Under the pieces are notes generated by a model. It was given only the letters and a program-made list of their open reading frames with translations. It was not told the origin of the DNA and searched no databases. A DNA stretch of 64,000 nucleotides from Polytrichum commune (lineage: Eukaryota > Streptophyta > Polytrichopsida > Polytrichales > Polytrichaceae). The position numbers and the translations under genes are program-made. Position 1 is the first letter of the stretch, and every line of letters begins with the position of its first letter. Shown piece after piece: positions 34,601 to 47,519 of the stretch. Where the stretch lies: assembly GCA_950295325.1 (NCBI GenBank), contig OX485806.1, positions 12,650,001-12,714,000 of the forward strand. The letters run 5' to 3'.

Positions 34601-35847
34601 CCATTAGTAATTGTGGGTCTCTTCAGGCTAATGTGCTATTAAATCAGCTAACATTCAAATCACTGAGTTCCTTCAGTTCCATACGTTCCTGTATCAAATG
34701 ACACGCTTGCATGATGTCACAAAGAGATTCTACATTGATATGTGCAATGAGGTCACCCCACGTTACTTTATTCACATTCCACACTATTTAGAAATACGTA
34801 CTATCACAGTAACAGAACATAGTAAGTTTTCATTCTATTTTATTGGAGTTGCTATATGGATGAATGAATGAAGTTATAAATTTAGTGATATGGTTTTGAC
34901 CTAGGGTAATCTGCATGGGTAAAGAGGCAATCTACTCGCAAAGGCGATTTAATTGCACATGTTAGTGTGCCTCTCATCCATCCCCACTGGAAACATATAT
35001 ATCCTCAAACTTCATGATTGATTTCATAATAATAGAACTCATTAGACATAAATGCACATCGAAGAACCACATGCCTATGAGGTTTGAATGCTAATTCTTG
35101 TGTCAAATTAACTCACATGGTAGTTCCCACTTTGACATGGTGCATCGTCTTTGCACTAGGTCAATGAGAGATACAACTCGGGCTTCGTGGCGTCTATGTA
35201 AAGTCGTTTATCATGGATGAAGGGGTCACATTGAGAAATTACCCCCCTATGTAAGGTTAAGGCTGATTCATTTCAATTGGGCCCCGATAGACCAATCCAT
35301 AGTTTATGGTGTCATTTTAGGAGTTCAATTGTCTAGAAATGCTCATATCCAAGCTATAGTGGATGAGTTTATGTAGACATCACATATCCTTCGCTGAGAG
35401 ATACACTTGATTGAGTGTTGAGACCAATGCATGTGAGTTAAGGTATGTGGGCCTTATGTGGTCACTCTTTGTATTTGGACATCTATATCTGAGAGGTATA
35501 TGACAAGGCTTGTAATTGAGAATGGAGATAAAAAAAAAGTAAAAAAAGTATAATGAGATTGGAGTAGGTGTATGCTCAAAATATAGACACCATCATGGGT
35601 TCAAAAATCGACACGATTGGAAGAATTTGTGTGATAACCTAGAGACAAAGAGAAACTTCACTTTGATCTCTTATATTTTGTGCATTTCAACTCCGATTCA
35701 AAAGCTTAAAATGAAAAGGTTGGAAATGAAAATCTCTTGTGATTCGTAAAATTGGTAATTGGTGAGACAACTCCTAATCTGATCCAATGGCCAAAAGTGT
35801 TGGTGGGGTTGGAAGTGCCCACAAAAAGGCCTCATACCCCATGTCCG

Positions 35848-36060
35848 GAGAGGATTTTGAGCATAATCAGTGAAGATCCTAGAGTACCCAAGTCCAAACA
35901 GATGCATCTTGACATCTTCCAGTTTTTCTTTATTGATTCGAGGTATAATCTATACATTCCACTAAAATGATGGGTAATTTTCATGAAGTCTTGGACTTCA
36001 ACTGGTTTTTCCTCAAATTCAACCACTTCATATGTAACTTACGGCCGGTTCTCCCCGTTC
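35848..36060 (+). repeat. Dispersed repeat family J, copy 3
   Basis: Direct copy with GAGCATAATCAGTGAAGATCC and, at its end, CATATGTAACTTACGGCCGG, the intact equivalent of the site where a MITE sits at 52776. Confidence 0.55.
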
Positions 36061-39000
36061 ATTGCTCATGTGGAGGGCCACACACGTTCAAAAATGTTGG
36101 GTTCAAGTAGAATTTTGATAAGCCAAGGTAAAAGAATTTTGGCCTTCACATGTGCGCCTTAACTTCCATGAGCTTGGTTTCAAGGTCCATCCCTCTTTTA
36201 TTGAGTATAAATATTTGTTTTCAACTTTGATCCAAGACAACGGTTTTGGAATGCTTAAAACCCTCGTTTTTGATCGGAGTTGAAAACGGACGATGCTAAC
36301 CTCAAAAAATAAAAATAAAATGCAGAGAGACCGACCTTGAAACCAAGCTCCTTGAAATTAGACACACGTGAACACCAAACTTCCTTTTACGTTAGCTTAC
36401 CAAACTCTTTTGAAATTGGGGTTTTCGAACGTCTTTGGGCATCCCCTTCACACCTCCTCATGTGGGAAGATGACTATGGTGAGGAATTGGACGGCACAAG
36501 GTCTTGGCACACAAGGCCGGTGTGCTTCACATTGGGCCTGCACCATGTTGATAAAGCTCCATTATATTAATCAAGGTCCGCTCTTATCTACAATGAGGTC
36601 CTTGTTGATCCTATCATCTCATCCATCTTCATGGCATTTTCTAGCACTCGTACAATGTACTTGTGAGGCCCGCTTGTCATTTTTGGGATGCCCATTCAAT
36701 ATATCGAGTGTGGGTGTTTGTTTTGTTGTTTGTCGCACACAAGCCTCCCAAACCGTGGGCCCATGGCCGTGCTCCTTGTACTATTGGGAAGCCCCTCAAT
36801 GATTAGGGTTGCATTTGTCGTGGTTTCATGTGTTTTGAACACTCACTTGCAAGTCATAACACCTAATCTTGAGTACGTAGTTCTTAGCAATAAATTTTTA
36901 AAACTCATGGAGGTGCTATTTATGATGTGATATCAAGCTTGCCCACTAATTATGGAGGCCAAGGGTCTTCAATGTATGATATGGGGAGCATGTGTCTCAC
37001 CTTTTATTTTATTTTGTAGGTTTGCGAATTATGAGGTGTATGTGTCCAAATCTTGATGGCAAATTTGGACCTCATATTTCTTCAAAAGACACATAGTTTC
37101 CTAATGTATGATGGGACCAATGAATGTGCAAAATGGGTATTTGTTTGTTTGTTTGTTTGTTTGTTTTTTCTTTTTCTTTTTCTTTTTTTCTTTGCTTTGA
37201 CAATGCTTAGCTTACATGAGTGTAGGTCAACCCATGTAGTTGTGAGGCATTTATTGCATATGAGTGTACCTCTCATTCATCCAATGAAAACAATGGAAAG
37301 TATCTACCTAAAGCCTTTATTTTTATGATATTTTGACAAGTTGCATAAGTATCATAGATCCCAAAATGGTTTCAGGGTGGAATTTGGATGGATGAATTCA
37401 CCACAAATACATAGGGACAAGATTTTTGTTTGAATGGATGAGACGTAGCACTACTAACACATGAGTCCCAAAATACCCCTTGTGAACTTGAAAGTTATAA
37501 TCTATGTCAATGGTGGATTTACAAGATTTTCATATGAGTAAAAATGTGCATTGGGACTCTTAAGCTAATAAGGTAGACTGGGCCACTTCTCTTACTTCTC
37601 TCAGGACTGAAACATGTGATTAGAATAGTATGAGATGGTTAGCAATTCAAAGTGAGAGCGTAACCGCTTTCCTCATGGTCTTTGGAGCTCATACGAAGGT
37701 GGAGATCCTCATGCTTTGCCAAATGCTCATATAGGTACCCCCAATTATGTTGATTATTGAACCTAGAATGGTTACCATATTTTGAACATGTAGTCCGATC
37801 TCTTTGAAATACATGTCTAATTAGTATATGTTTTTGGAGCAACACCTAACCACATACCATTGAAATATAGATGTCCAAGTGAGATTAGGAAGTGAATAAG
37901 CACATCTACCTTAGTGTAGGCTTGTGTGCAACAATTTCCCTTGGCCAAGTTGCACTAGCATGTTCCGGACGATCATAGCCTTTATGTTGATGTTGGTACA
38001 CTCATTTGTTGTGTATTCAATTTTGGTTAGGTGCCATACCCTACAATACTTATTGCTTTAGTTTAAAATGATTTTGTTCCATGGCTTTGTGTGTACTTCT
38101 TGTCGTAGCAATTGATTGGCAACTCATTGAGGACAATACACCTCGCAAAATTGAGTGTTTAGGGATACTTTAAGGAGGTCATCAGTGTTCTAAGGGTGCT
38201 TCTCCACTTATGAAGCTTTGTTTTGGTAAGTTTCAGCACGACTTTCGGTTTTAGGTTTCATTTCCTATGTGCCTTTCTCTTTCCATTACCTCACCCTTGT
38301 ATTTGGACTCATAATAATTTTGGACAACTTGTTCGACTATGAAATTGATTTTTGGGATTTTTTTTCTTCTTCTCGTGAATGTGGTTTCATTCTCTATTCA
38401 TCTGAATATACTTTCACATAAGTTCACATTTCCATTTGTGATATTTAAAAAGATATTAACCACAGAAACAATGATTTTAAATTTGGTGACCTATCAGTAA
38501 TATCTAAGTCTTGAAATAGGAATGAAACATCTTGTGAAATGTTCGTGCTTCTTCATAAAATATAATTGTCAAAAAATCCTTTATAATCTAGATGAAGTGG
38601 CCTACTTTTGGGTGAATATGCACAAAACTAGATGAAATCTTGTATAATCATTCATATGTGGCTTCTTCGCTTGAAGGATTGTAGTCAATGCTCCTCCCTT
38701 CAATATCTGAGAAGAATAAATTAAGTAAAAAATCATTACACACAAATGAACAAAATGACATGAAAAAGAGAATTGCATCTCACATGGTTCGGATTTGATG
38801 GCCCACATTCGAAGGCCAATGATCTCCAGGGCAATGATTTATATTAACCAATCAAGCTTTTAGGTACCTAATCACTTTCCATAAGATTACTCAGGGGACC
38901 TTCCTTATTCCATGGGGCCAACAAATGCCAGTAAGTTACTCAAGAATAGTGTTATGGGTTGATCATAACTTAGTCTTAATTTGAGTCTCCTGTCACTGTT

Positions 39001-39866
39001 GGTCATAAATAAAAAGAAAATAAAGAAAGGGGTTTGAGTAATGTTATGTCAATCTTCGGAGCTCAAATGTAGTTGTCATCAAAAGTTATGTTTTCCCCAA
39101 ATAGGCTCACATGAAATGGCCACAAATTCAACACGCATATATGGTGGCTTTAAAGTGTTCTTTAAAGCAAGGAGGTAGTCAAGGTGGTACAGTGTAGGGC
39201 ATGTCAATAAACAAAGTACACTTTTGAATGGCCCACCAAGCAATCCTCTCCTTTGGAGCGAGGGAGCTCGCTCGTCTACCTAGTCTAACTTATTTGGAAG
39301 AAGGTGCAATATATATAGATAGTTGTTTTTCTCCCACTCGTGATTTGAAAAGGACACTTTATCGATAAAGTGTTTGATGACAAATAATGTCCACAACTTA
39401 TTTGGGTCTTTCCAACATATTTGCGTCTTGTGACACCTTCGAACCCTTGCCTTGTCAAATTCCCACTCTTGCAGTCTACAAGTGGCTAAATCAAACCCCA
39501 AAGATGGGGATTTAAATATGGTAGATGGGTCCTCAATGGTTTTTTTGTTTGATTAACCTATTTCTCTTTGGGGGGGGGGGGGGGGGTCACTCCCTTATAT
39601 TTAGTGGAAACACATGAGAACACAAGGTGTTTTTAGGGGGGGCAGGGGGGGGGGTATTTTATTGGAGAAGGTAAATATTATGAACCCTACTACTTTGTAA
39701 TTTTTTAACATCCATTATTTCTTTTACTTCTATCTTTGGGAAAATGACTTTAGGACCTAGTACTAAGTCTTTCACTTGAATCCATCTCATTTTCAAAACA
39801 CTTGGATCTTGAAATTAGGTGTTTGACAAGGCAACAAACTAGATTGCGTAAATCGGATGACAGTCT
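36061..39866. other. Intergenic DNA
   Basis: Holds repeat G (37690-37920), a GTTT microsatellite (37141-37166) and a 17-base G run (39570-39586). The open frame at 36368-36802 (144 codons) shows no domain and low-complexity composition; not called. Confidence 0.4.
37690..37920 (+). repeat. Dispersed repeat family G, copy 3
   Basis: TTGATTATTGAACCTAGAATG, AACATGTAGTCCGATCTCTTT and GAAATATAGATGTCC follow the family order; very close to the 58.6-kb copy. Confidence 0.55.
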
Positions 39867-39869
39867 TTA

Positions 39870-42392
39870 GGGTGGGTTTAAACTAGGGTCCCATACCAAA
39901 GAAACTCCAAAACTGAGCAAACATATTGGTCAAGAGTAAAAATTTGGACTCATGGGGATTACATCTTTAATTTAGTGAAGTGGCTTCAATCCAAGCTCAC
40001 ATATGAGTATGTGGTTATGATCAAGGTGAAGTGTCCCTTATTCACGCCAATATCAAGGTGAATCCAAAGTATGAGAAAATGAAGTGGCATTAATGTGGCA
40101 TCATTTTTTTTACCTTTTTTTCTTTTCTTTTTTTCCTACTTTTTGGATACAATTGAAACAAGTTTATTCCAATGCCAAAAAAATTAAATCATACAACACC
40201 ACCGGCTCCCCAAGAAGACAGCTTGGCGGACTCTCTTGGGTGCACATGATGGAACCACAAGACCCCACGTTGAGTAAACAACCTAAACATGATCAACTAA
40301 GCCCATACTAGGCGCTCTTATTCTCCATTGCATAGTCCTAGTGTTATCTCCATGGTAGAGAAGTTCATTCCCTCCCCAAATTTTATGATAATTTCCAAGT
40401 GTGCCATCATAGATAGTTGTTTGATCTACATCTTTGGAGGCAATGTCCCAAGCGTTCCTAGCATATTCAAGAAGGCCTTGCCAGATCACTTGTGTGCACA
40501 AGCATGGTCAAGTACACAACTCCATTACTTTGCATAGGTTTAAGTGAAAGTGATTCGAAAAATATACTAACTTTGAGTTTTGTGAAGAAAAAAACCATAA
40601 ACATTTGAAAAGCACATTGATCTACAAAGCCAAGCAATTTATGTTGACCAAAAAAATTCAAGAAAAGTCTACACATTTTAGAAGACGGTGCAAGCGGTGT
40701 GCAAGTAGATATAGTAAACACATAATTGTCTAAAAATTGAAAACAAAATTGAAAAAAAACATTAAATCGATGTTTTTCTACAAATTTATGTAATGGTGCC
40801 CTCAATTTTAATAACAAAATTTTTAGGAATAGGAAAAAAAATCCAACTTAAGGTCATGAAATCTATGTCGAAGACCAAATTTAACCAATATATTTTGAGC
40901 AATACTTTTAATGATAAGTTGTGAAGATCTCATCTTGATATTCTCTATTTGAGTGCGTAACACAACAATAGAGGGCACCATGATTTTTTTTTGAAAAAAA
41001 CAACAACACTTTGCTACTACTTTTAAGTGTTTGACCAAAAAAATTTGGTTTTAGTATACCGGAGATTTTTTTTTCGTATACTTGACCGTGCTTGCTCCCA
41101 AATTACATTTTTTTGACATACCATTTCTAGTTATTGAATGTAAGATCAATCTTTTCCACCCAAATGGTCTACAAAGTAATGCCTCTCAAGAGAAGCCAAA
41201 CCCATGAAATTTTGCTCATTGACGATGGAACAATTTCCCAAAGATACCATGTTACCGATCCAAAGGCTGCCATGGTTTATTTATTTATTTATTTTTAAAT
41301 CTTGGTTTAGCTTTCATGGAAATTCCAATGGAGTAGTCCCAAGCTCTCCAAGCAATTATGGAATCCCAAAATTTGTGTGCAATGGTTTCTAGTGTGTCCA
41401 CCATACACATGAGACATTTGTCATCAATGTCTTTGATAAACCTACTCCTCCAAGAATTAATCATAGTAGCTTTATGCCAAATGGAGCAAATGTATTCATC
41501 ATCTTTACATTTGCAAGTTTTATCCCAAATGTTCCTCCATTTGAGTTTGAGACTCGGGGTAAGAATGCCATGCCATTTGGTCATAATGTTTTTTGGTGCT
41601 TACTAAGGAGAAGATTCCTTCCCATTGCATAGGTGAAGTTTAAGAAATCTTCACACATCTTCCATTTGAGCCGAGTAGGGTCCATGTCTAAAGAATCTCT
41701 CCTCCCAACATAAACATCTAGACTAGGGTTATTTTGGGTTCTTGCTAATGATACATATTGTTATTAGTATGAACCACATGTTTCTAACCGAACCGACAAG
41801 TTGCACTAGTGTAGTCGTATCTAAGATGCAAGTGCTGACTAAGATGTAGAAGATGTTAAGAGTGGGGGGGGGGGGGGTATGCCCTCGTCAAGGATTTGTC
41901 TAGAAAGTCTACTTTGGAAGTTGGTTATTGGGTGTGCATCAATTGATCGTTAGATTCGATACTCCCTACCCAACTTCTAATGGGTGTTTGAATATTCCAG
42001 TTTTGAATGGGGCTTAGCCATTGGGTAGGGATTGTCATGGTTTCAATGGCCCTCAGTTCTTTATTGTCTAGTTTGAATTTATGTGCAATTTTCCTATCAC
42101 TAAGGGGTTGGTTATGCTCAAAGTCCCAAAGGTTCTTTACATAGCTAAAGCCCTTTTTGTCAAGCTAAGTGGCCATGTTACTGGAGATGCCATATCCAAT
42201 GCCTTTAATGCTTGGGCGCTTGAAGGAACCAACTGAATCATGTTGGGTCTCAACTCAAGAAAACACTACACCCAATTTAAGACACCTAATTTCAAACTTG
42301 GGTCCAATCTCAAATCCAAAAGCGAGGTCCATTAATGGGGGTGTTTTGAACCCTAAATTTCTTGCAATCATAAATCTAATATAAACCCACCC
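39870..42392. mobile_element. Element family K interrupted by a LINE
   Basis: A 14-bp inverted pair, TTAGGGTGGGTTTA (39867-39880) and TAAACCCACCCTAA (42382-42395), encloses two halves of K. The left half runs to about 40104 (AAATGAAGTGGCATTAATG). The right half begins at about 42237 (GGGTCTCAACTCAAGAAAAC). Together they match the unbroken copy at 20490-20795. Confidence 0.65.
40105..42236 (-). mobile_element. 5'-truncated LINE retrotransposon, degenerate
   Basis: On the minus strand, 42236-41940 reads KGIGYGISSNMAT, a stop, then FSYVKNLWDFEHNQPLSDRK and IPTQWLSPIQNW, like the C-terminal thumb of plant LINE reverse transcriptases. 41584-41285 reads a zinc-knuckle zf-RVT-like segment (YICSIWHKATMINSW, CLMCMVDTLETIAHKFWD). 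Frames are broken by stops. A T-rich run on plus at 40104-40136 is the poly(A) end. A short ATCAT lies at both borders. Protein identity is from remembered family patterns. Confidence 0.68.
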
Positions 42393-42395
42393 TAA

Positions 42396-42626
42396 ATACA
42401 CTAAATATGATATTTAGTGTGACTTACTATTTGAATCTATGCAATGCTATTTCTATTTATTGTATATCTCGTATTTTACCAACAAATGTTAAATTGGTTG
42501 TTTGGACATTTTATAATATCCACAATTTTACTTGGTAAAAAAAAGTTACATCAATAGTATAAAAATATAGCACTGTGTAAATCCAAATAGTAAGTCACAC
42601 CAAATATCATATCAGTGTAGTGAATC
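42396..42626. mobile_element. MITE family I, copy at 42.4 kb
   Basis: The left end ATACACTAAATATGATATTT continues AGTGTGACTTACTATTTG. The right end is CAAATAGTAAGTCACACC followed by CAGTGTAGTG. The ends are themselves palindromic around ACACTAAATAT. It abuts the right end of element K. Confidence 0.75.
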
Positions 42627-44793
42627 GTGCAGTCTAACCTCATTAATACAAAACTTGTGTATATGCCGCCCTTGATATTACAACACATATATTATGGCAT
42701 ATTGTGAGACCAAACTTTGTAGTTCAAAACTCCCTCTTTTATACGACTACGAAACTCAATAATTCAACATTTAGAATCTCCGTTTTGTCATATCAAAGAG
42801 GTAGTTGAAGCTAAAATTCCTTTCATCTATGCTATGTACATCTAAAATACATTCATTTTCACTTGGGAACTACATGGGAACTTCACTTATCATTGGGAAC
42901 TTAATGATAATCAGGGTCACTAGTGTAGAATGGACATGGTTAGGGTTAGAGTGGCTTCCTGCCTAGCATGTTGCCTTGTACACATGTGATATAATATCAC
43001 CAGTATCTTGATGCTAAACATCATGCATCATTGTTATCTAGTTTCTCATTAGAGAACTCGTTATATTTTGGTGTTAATGAAATTATTAGTTTTCAAAAGC
43101 TAGTAGAGAATATAAATAAGATGACAATTACTAAGTTGGGTAGGCAACACCAAAGATCTTTGAAACCTGATTTCAAGAGTTCTTGAAAATATTTGTATTT
43201 GTTAGGAGTTATAAGTTATTATTTCATACCACCTATATTGCTTAAACTCGTTGTATGCATTGTAAAGCTCATATTACTTATGTTTTCATATTCCCTCAAT
43301 AATACGGCAACTTTACACCATTTGTCATATTACTGAGAAGACAACACCACGATAATACGACTTTTTTTTTCTTTTTTCTTTTTTCTTTTATTGTGTTTCC
43401 CAAACGTGCCATACTAAAGAGAGAATATTATTCCAAAGAACGGAAGCATTGATGTGGTTCTCAAGTATATATATATATCTTGTGAAAATTTCAATAGGAG
43501 GTCATCATGGTGATCATTGAGAAGGTGTGAAGTACGCATCATCGGATTTTTCTCATCTTGGAGTCAATCATGGGGAAACTCATGTTGGTACTTGGGCAAG
43601 GTTGACCCCGGAGTCAAAATGAAAAAAATGCCTCGCTCACCTCCCTCCCACACATATTATTATTCTTTTGGTCCAACTTATCATGAGCCCCCCCCCCCCC
43701 CAAAACAAGCCCATCATCATGGGCTACAAAAAACATTATGTAGTTGTCGGGGTTGACACGGTGTGAACGGTACCTCCAACATATGCTTGCGTGGACGTGT
43801 TCACTTGCCCCAATTTTGGGCTCACTCCCATTTGCGGGCCTCCCCACTTGGTGGCCTCAATTTAGCCTCCCTTCATGTTGTGTTGCCGACTTCCTTCAAC
43901 AACTTATTGGGGAGTATTTGAATGACTTGAAAGTATGGTCTCCGTAATTCCTTCAATTGAATTTGTGTTCTCATTTCTTTCTTTGTTACATGGTAACGCG
44001 ATATCCTTGAGGAGGTGAATACTCACAATACTTATGGAGACGGAGGGTGAGCTGGAGGAGGGGAGATTGAAAACGTTGATTAATGTTGGTAGAGTCCATG
44101 TGTTGTTCTTTTTAGCTAAATTTACTACTAAATTGGAATCAGCCACCTCAAATCAGTCTAGTAAGCCTAAATTTGGGATGAACGAGCAACCAACCTATAA
44201 GGGCTTGATTTCTACTATTACCTCCTTAGTAGGTGTAAGGAAACCAAATTGCTTACAGGGGTTACGTCTCTCATCCATGTGGGTGTTCAGTCTTGATGTT
44301 TATCATTGCGTATAGGGAAATCTTGTGTTTACAACATAAATTATTGTCCACCTCATTTCAATGGTGAGGACCATTGTCATGTTTGGTATCACCATATTCG
44401 ATACCAACCATTCTATATTACTTCAATGTGAACATGATCACTATACCTATTTTTGGTATCATTTAATAATTCTCTCCCCCCCTTCTAATATCATGTGGGT
44501 ACATGTAATTCAAGAGGGAATATTTTTTCCTTTGTTATTACATCTAGTATGGACCATGAGATGATCTCAATACTCGTCCATATTTATCAATATGGTAGTG
44601 AGCCTAGTATTGAGTCTAGTCAACAAACCTCTTCAATCTTCTTATTAAGAAAATGGGTGCCAATCTTTGCATGGTATTGTGATTCTTATCATCAATTGGG
44701 TATGTCTCCACATGCCATTGCAACAAATCTACGTAAGACCTTGTATGCCCACACAACAATGTTAAGGATGCACATGATGGAGGTTTTAAGATC

Positions 44794-45105
44794 AAGGGCG
44801 GGCTTACACTAAGGTTCAAGACCAAAGAAACTCCAAAACTAAGCAATTCTATTCATTGAGAGCACAACTTACGACACGAGGAGATTACACTAGGGTCCAA
44901 GTCCAAGGTTTGAAATAATGAAACAATGCAAAATATGGGATCGTTTTCTTGCAACATCTTGTCAATGTCAACTCAAGGAAAATATTTTGCTTCATTTGAG
45001 AAATTGATCTCAAAGCTTGGGTACAAACTTCAGACCAGCCCTATGAGGTGTTTTGAACCCCAAGTTTCTTGGACTCGAACTGGGACACAAATCCGTCCTA
45101 TGAGA
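44794..45105 (+). mobile_element. Element family K, copy at 44.8 kb
   Basis: Begins AGGGCGGGCTTACACTAAGG and has CAAGACCAAAGAAACTCCAA; ends TTTCTTGGACTCGAACTGG then ACACAAATCCGTCCTA. The ends are more decayed than in the 40-kb copy. Confidence 0.5.
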
Positions 45106-46281
45106 CTCACCTAGTGTGATTTTTGGGCAAGTCTACAATTGCACGTAGACTTAAATCATGAAACTTACAATTATGAGCATTGAGCTTAAAACTTTAGCAA
45201 GGTAGACAACCCTTATTCAATTATTCTTCTTACTAGGACACTCATATTTGGGTGATATGTCGTTAGGTGTGGCTCCAAGAACAAATTCCAAGAAAAAAAA
45301 TGGTGTTAAAAAGAAGAAGATTGTGTGCTCGTGCAATGTGATTACCATTCTAGGCTCAATAGTCAACATAAGTGGGAAGACCTATATGACCACTTAATGA
45401 GCACAAAAAATCCTTCAATTTTATCATGAACAAGACATTCATGTGAGCTCCAAAATCATGAGGAAAATGACTACAACCTCAATATGGATTTGTTGGCCAC
45501 CTTGGACTAATCACACTAATTAGGCGTTTCATATCTTAGGAGAAGTGGGCTATGTGGAAAATGTAACTAGTTAAGAAGCTACTACCTTATGTTAAAAGAA
45601 GTCAGGTGACTCAGATTATCAATAAACCCAACTTGCAACATGAGATTGCATTTTAGCTATGCCAATAATTAAGGTAGAGGGTGCTATAACCAACACCCAC
45701 CTAGGGGCAACGCCTGTGCGTGCCTCCTAATCCCTTTACCCGGAACACACCTAAAACCATTTACATGCCTTCAACGCAAAGCCGGGGCGGATCCTAGAGA
45801 TATGCAGGCTTAGTTTTAGATGAAAGTGGGATTGGTTTTGGGCAAGAGTTGGAACGTAGCAATGATTGAGTAGATTCTCATGCGCACTTCACTATAATGT
45901 TGCAATTACTAAGTGGATTTGCATCCAAATTTCAATCGCCCATGTCAATATTTCATTAAAAATTTGTTAAGATGGAAAACTTTGTTTTTGAATAGGATGC
46001 ATTTGGATGAACTAAAAGCAACTTAGGATGACAATACTTGTAAACTTTTTCATAAGAAATGTCACTAGAAAAGTTACCACAATGACATAAAATACCACAT
46101 GACACTAAATACACTATTTTAGTGTAGAGCTTGGGTTTACATGTACAACATTAACACGCCCTGAGGTCTTTTGTATTGGAATTTCACCATGGAACATAAC
46201 TTTCCATTCGTATTTTTACCGGGGCTGCATGCAGGAATATATATGGCTCGAGGAGTTAGATTACTACTTCTATAAATAATA
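45106..46281. other. Intergenic DNA
   Basis: Nothing recognised except a palindromic CACTAAATACACTATTTTAGTGT-like MITE I terminus near 46100-46125 without a partner end. Confidence 0.35.

Positions 46282-46332
<51 letters not shown>
46282..46332. repeat. Compound microsatellite (CT)n(TA)n
   Basis: Uninterrupted CT dinucleotides for about 25 bases pass into TA dinucleotides for about 26 bases. Other short tandem tracts: GT at 5289-5314 and 32153-32170, GTTT at 37141-37166, ATT at about 29893-29910, GTGTTT at 60067-60090, CT at about 63000-63015. Confidence 0.9.
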
Positions 46333-46894
46333 GATTTCTTGTACTTAGTATGTAGATTAGGGCATTTACATGATGGAAGGACATATACTTCTCACCTGGA
46401 GAGGCATATATCCCAACACCTTTTGGACAAGAGTGAATAAAGGGGTCAGTGAATGAAGAGGCAAATTGCATGATACTTGAATGTAGGTAATATTCTTGGC
46501 TTTTAAGTTAAGTGGAGTAGGCATGAGAATCCACTCCATCATGCTATTTTCGAAGTGGTGGATTGGGGTTCTGTGGTGTTTGTGTAAACTCGTTCGTCGT
46601 GAAGGAAGGGGCCCTAGTATAAATAAGTCTTTGAGTATAAGATTGAGGGTCATTTTATTCCGACTAGATCCCACTACATTAATTTAGGGGTTTTGATGTC
46701 ATTTCCGAAGACAACTAAGATGAACATAACTTCATAAAATGATTCGATACATTTTCACCTATCTAATGGATGGTTTTATGTAGACTCCACAAATCCCTAG
46801 TCTTATGAAAGGGGAGATGGACCTATCGCGTATGAGTTGACTTTCATTCATCCAACACAAAAATAGACAGCTTGGGTTTGTTGTTTCGGGTTGA

Positions 46895-47147
46895 TTTGAC
46901 ACCGGAATTCAATTGAAAGACCCAAATTAGTCTAATCCAAGTCATTTGAGACGAATCGGCCACAAACCTTCAAAATAACATAGGGGTATTTATTGCATAC
47001 AAGCGTAACTCCCATTCATCCAACATGTAAATCTTTCAATAGCATGTGTTTTTTTCTTCTATTTTTGGTTTATTAAACATTGAAGTCAATTTTAAAGACC
47101 CCAAAGCAATCTACTTCAAGTCGTTTGAGATGAATCGACCACAAACC
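46895..47147. repeat. Pair of direct repeats, family O
   Basis: CAAGTCATTTGAGACGAATC with GGCCACAAACC (46895-46971) recurs as CAAGTCGTTTGAGATGAATC with GACCACAAACC (47075-47147). An inverted relative lies at about 3355-3430. The second copy adjoins the foldback element. Confidence 0.5.
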
Positions 47148-47161
47148 TATAGGGTGGAAAG

Positions 47162-47519
47162 GCTCTAGGCTAGATCACATCTTCATGTAATTGGGCCCTG
47201 CTCCTCCCAAGCCTCCTTCACTACCCGATCTTCCCACCTGCACATGCATGGGAACTCTACCTAGTTGGGAACCAATGTGACAATACCCAATCACTTAAGC
47301 CATTAAGCTCCTTTGGCATGTGAAGGAACTCTATCAATTAGCTTGGAAATAATGAAAGTGATGTCAACTTGAATAGTTGTAATTTTGACCAGGTATTGTC
47401 ACATTGGTTCCCAAGGAGGAAGAGTTCCCACACAAGTGCAAGCAGGGAAACCAGAGAGTGAAAGAGACTTGAGAAGGGCGGGACCCAACCAAATGAAGAT
47501 GTGATCTAGCCCGAGACGA
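47162..47519. mobile_element. Foldback MITE (358 bp), hAT-like, with target duplication
   Basis: Two arms of about 130 bp are inverted copies: left GGCTAGATCACATCTTCAT ... GGGAACCAATGTGACAATACC, right GGTATTGTCACATTGGTTCCC ... ATGAAGATGTGATCTAGCCC. The spacer is about 90 bp. TGGAAAG lies at 47155-47161 and 47520-47526 (7 of 8 bases with the preceding base), fitting the 8-bp duplications of hAT elements. Confidence 0.78.

Noticed and set aside
36368-36802. Longest single open frame in the window (144 codons)
   Set aside because: No domain, no splice context, composition like surrounding non-coding DNA, and an overlapping frame of similar quality in another phase.
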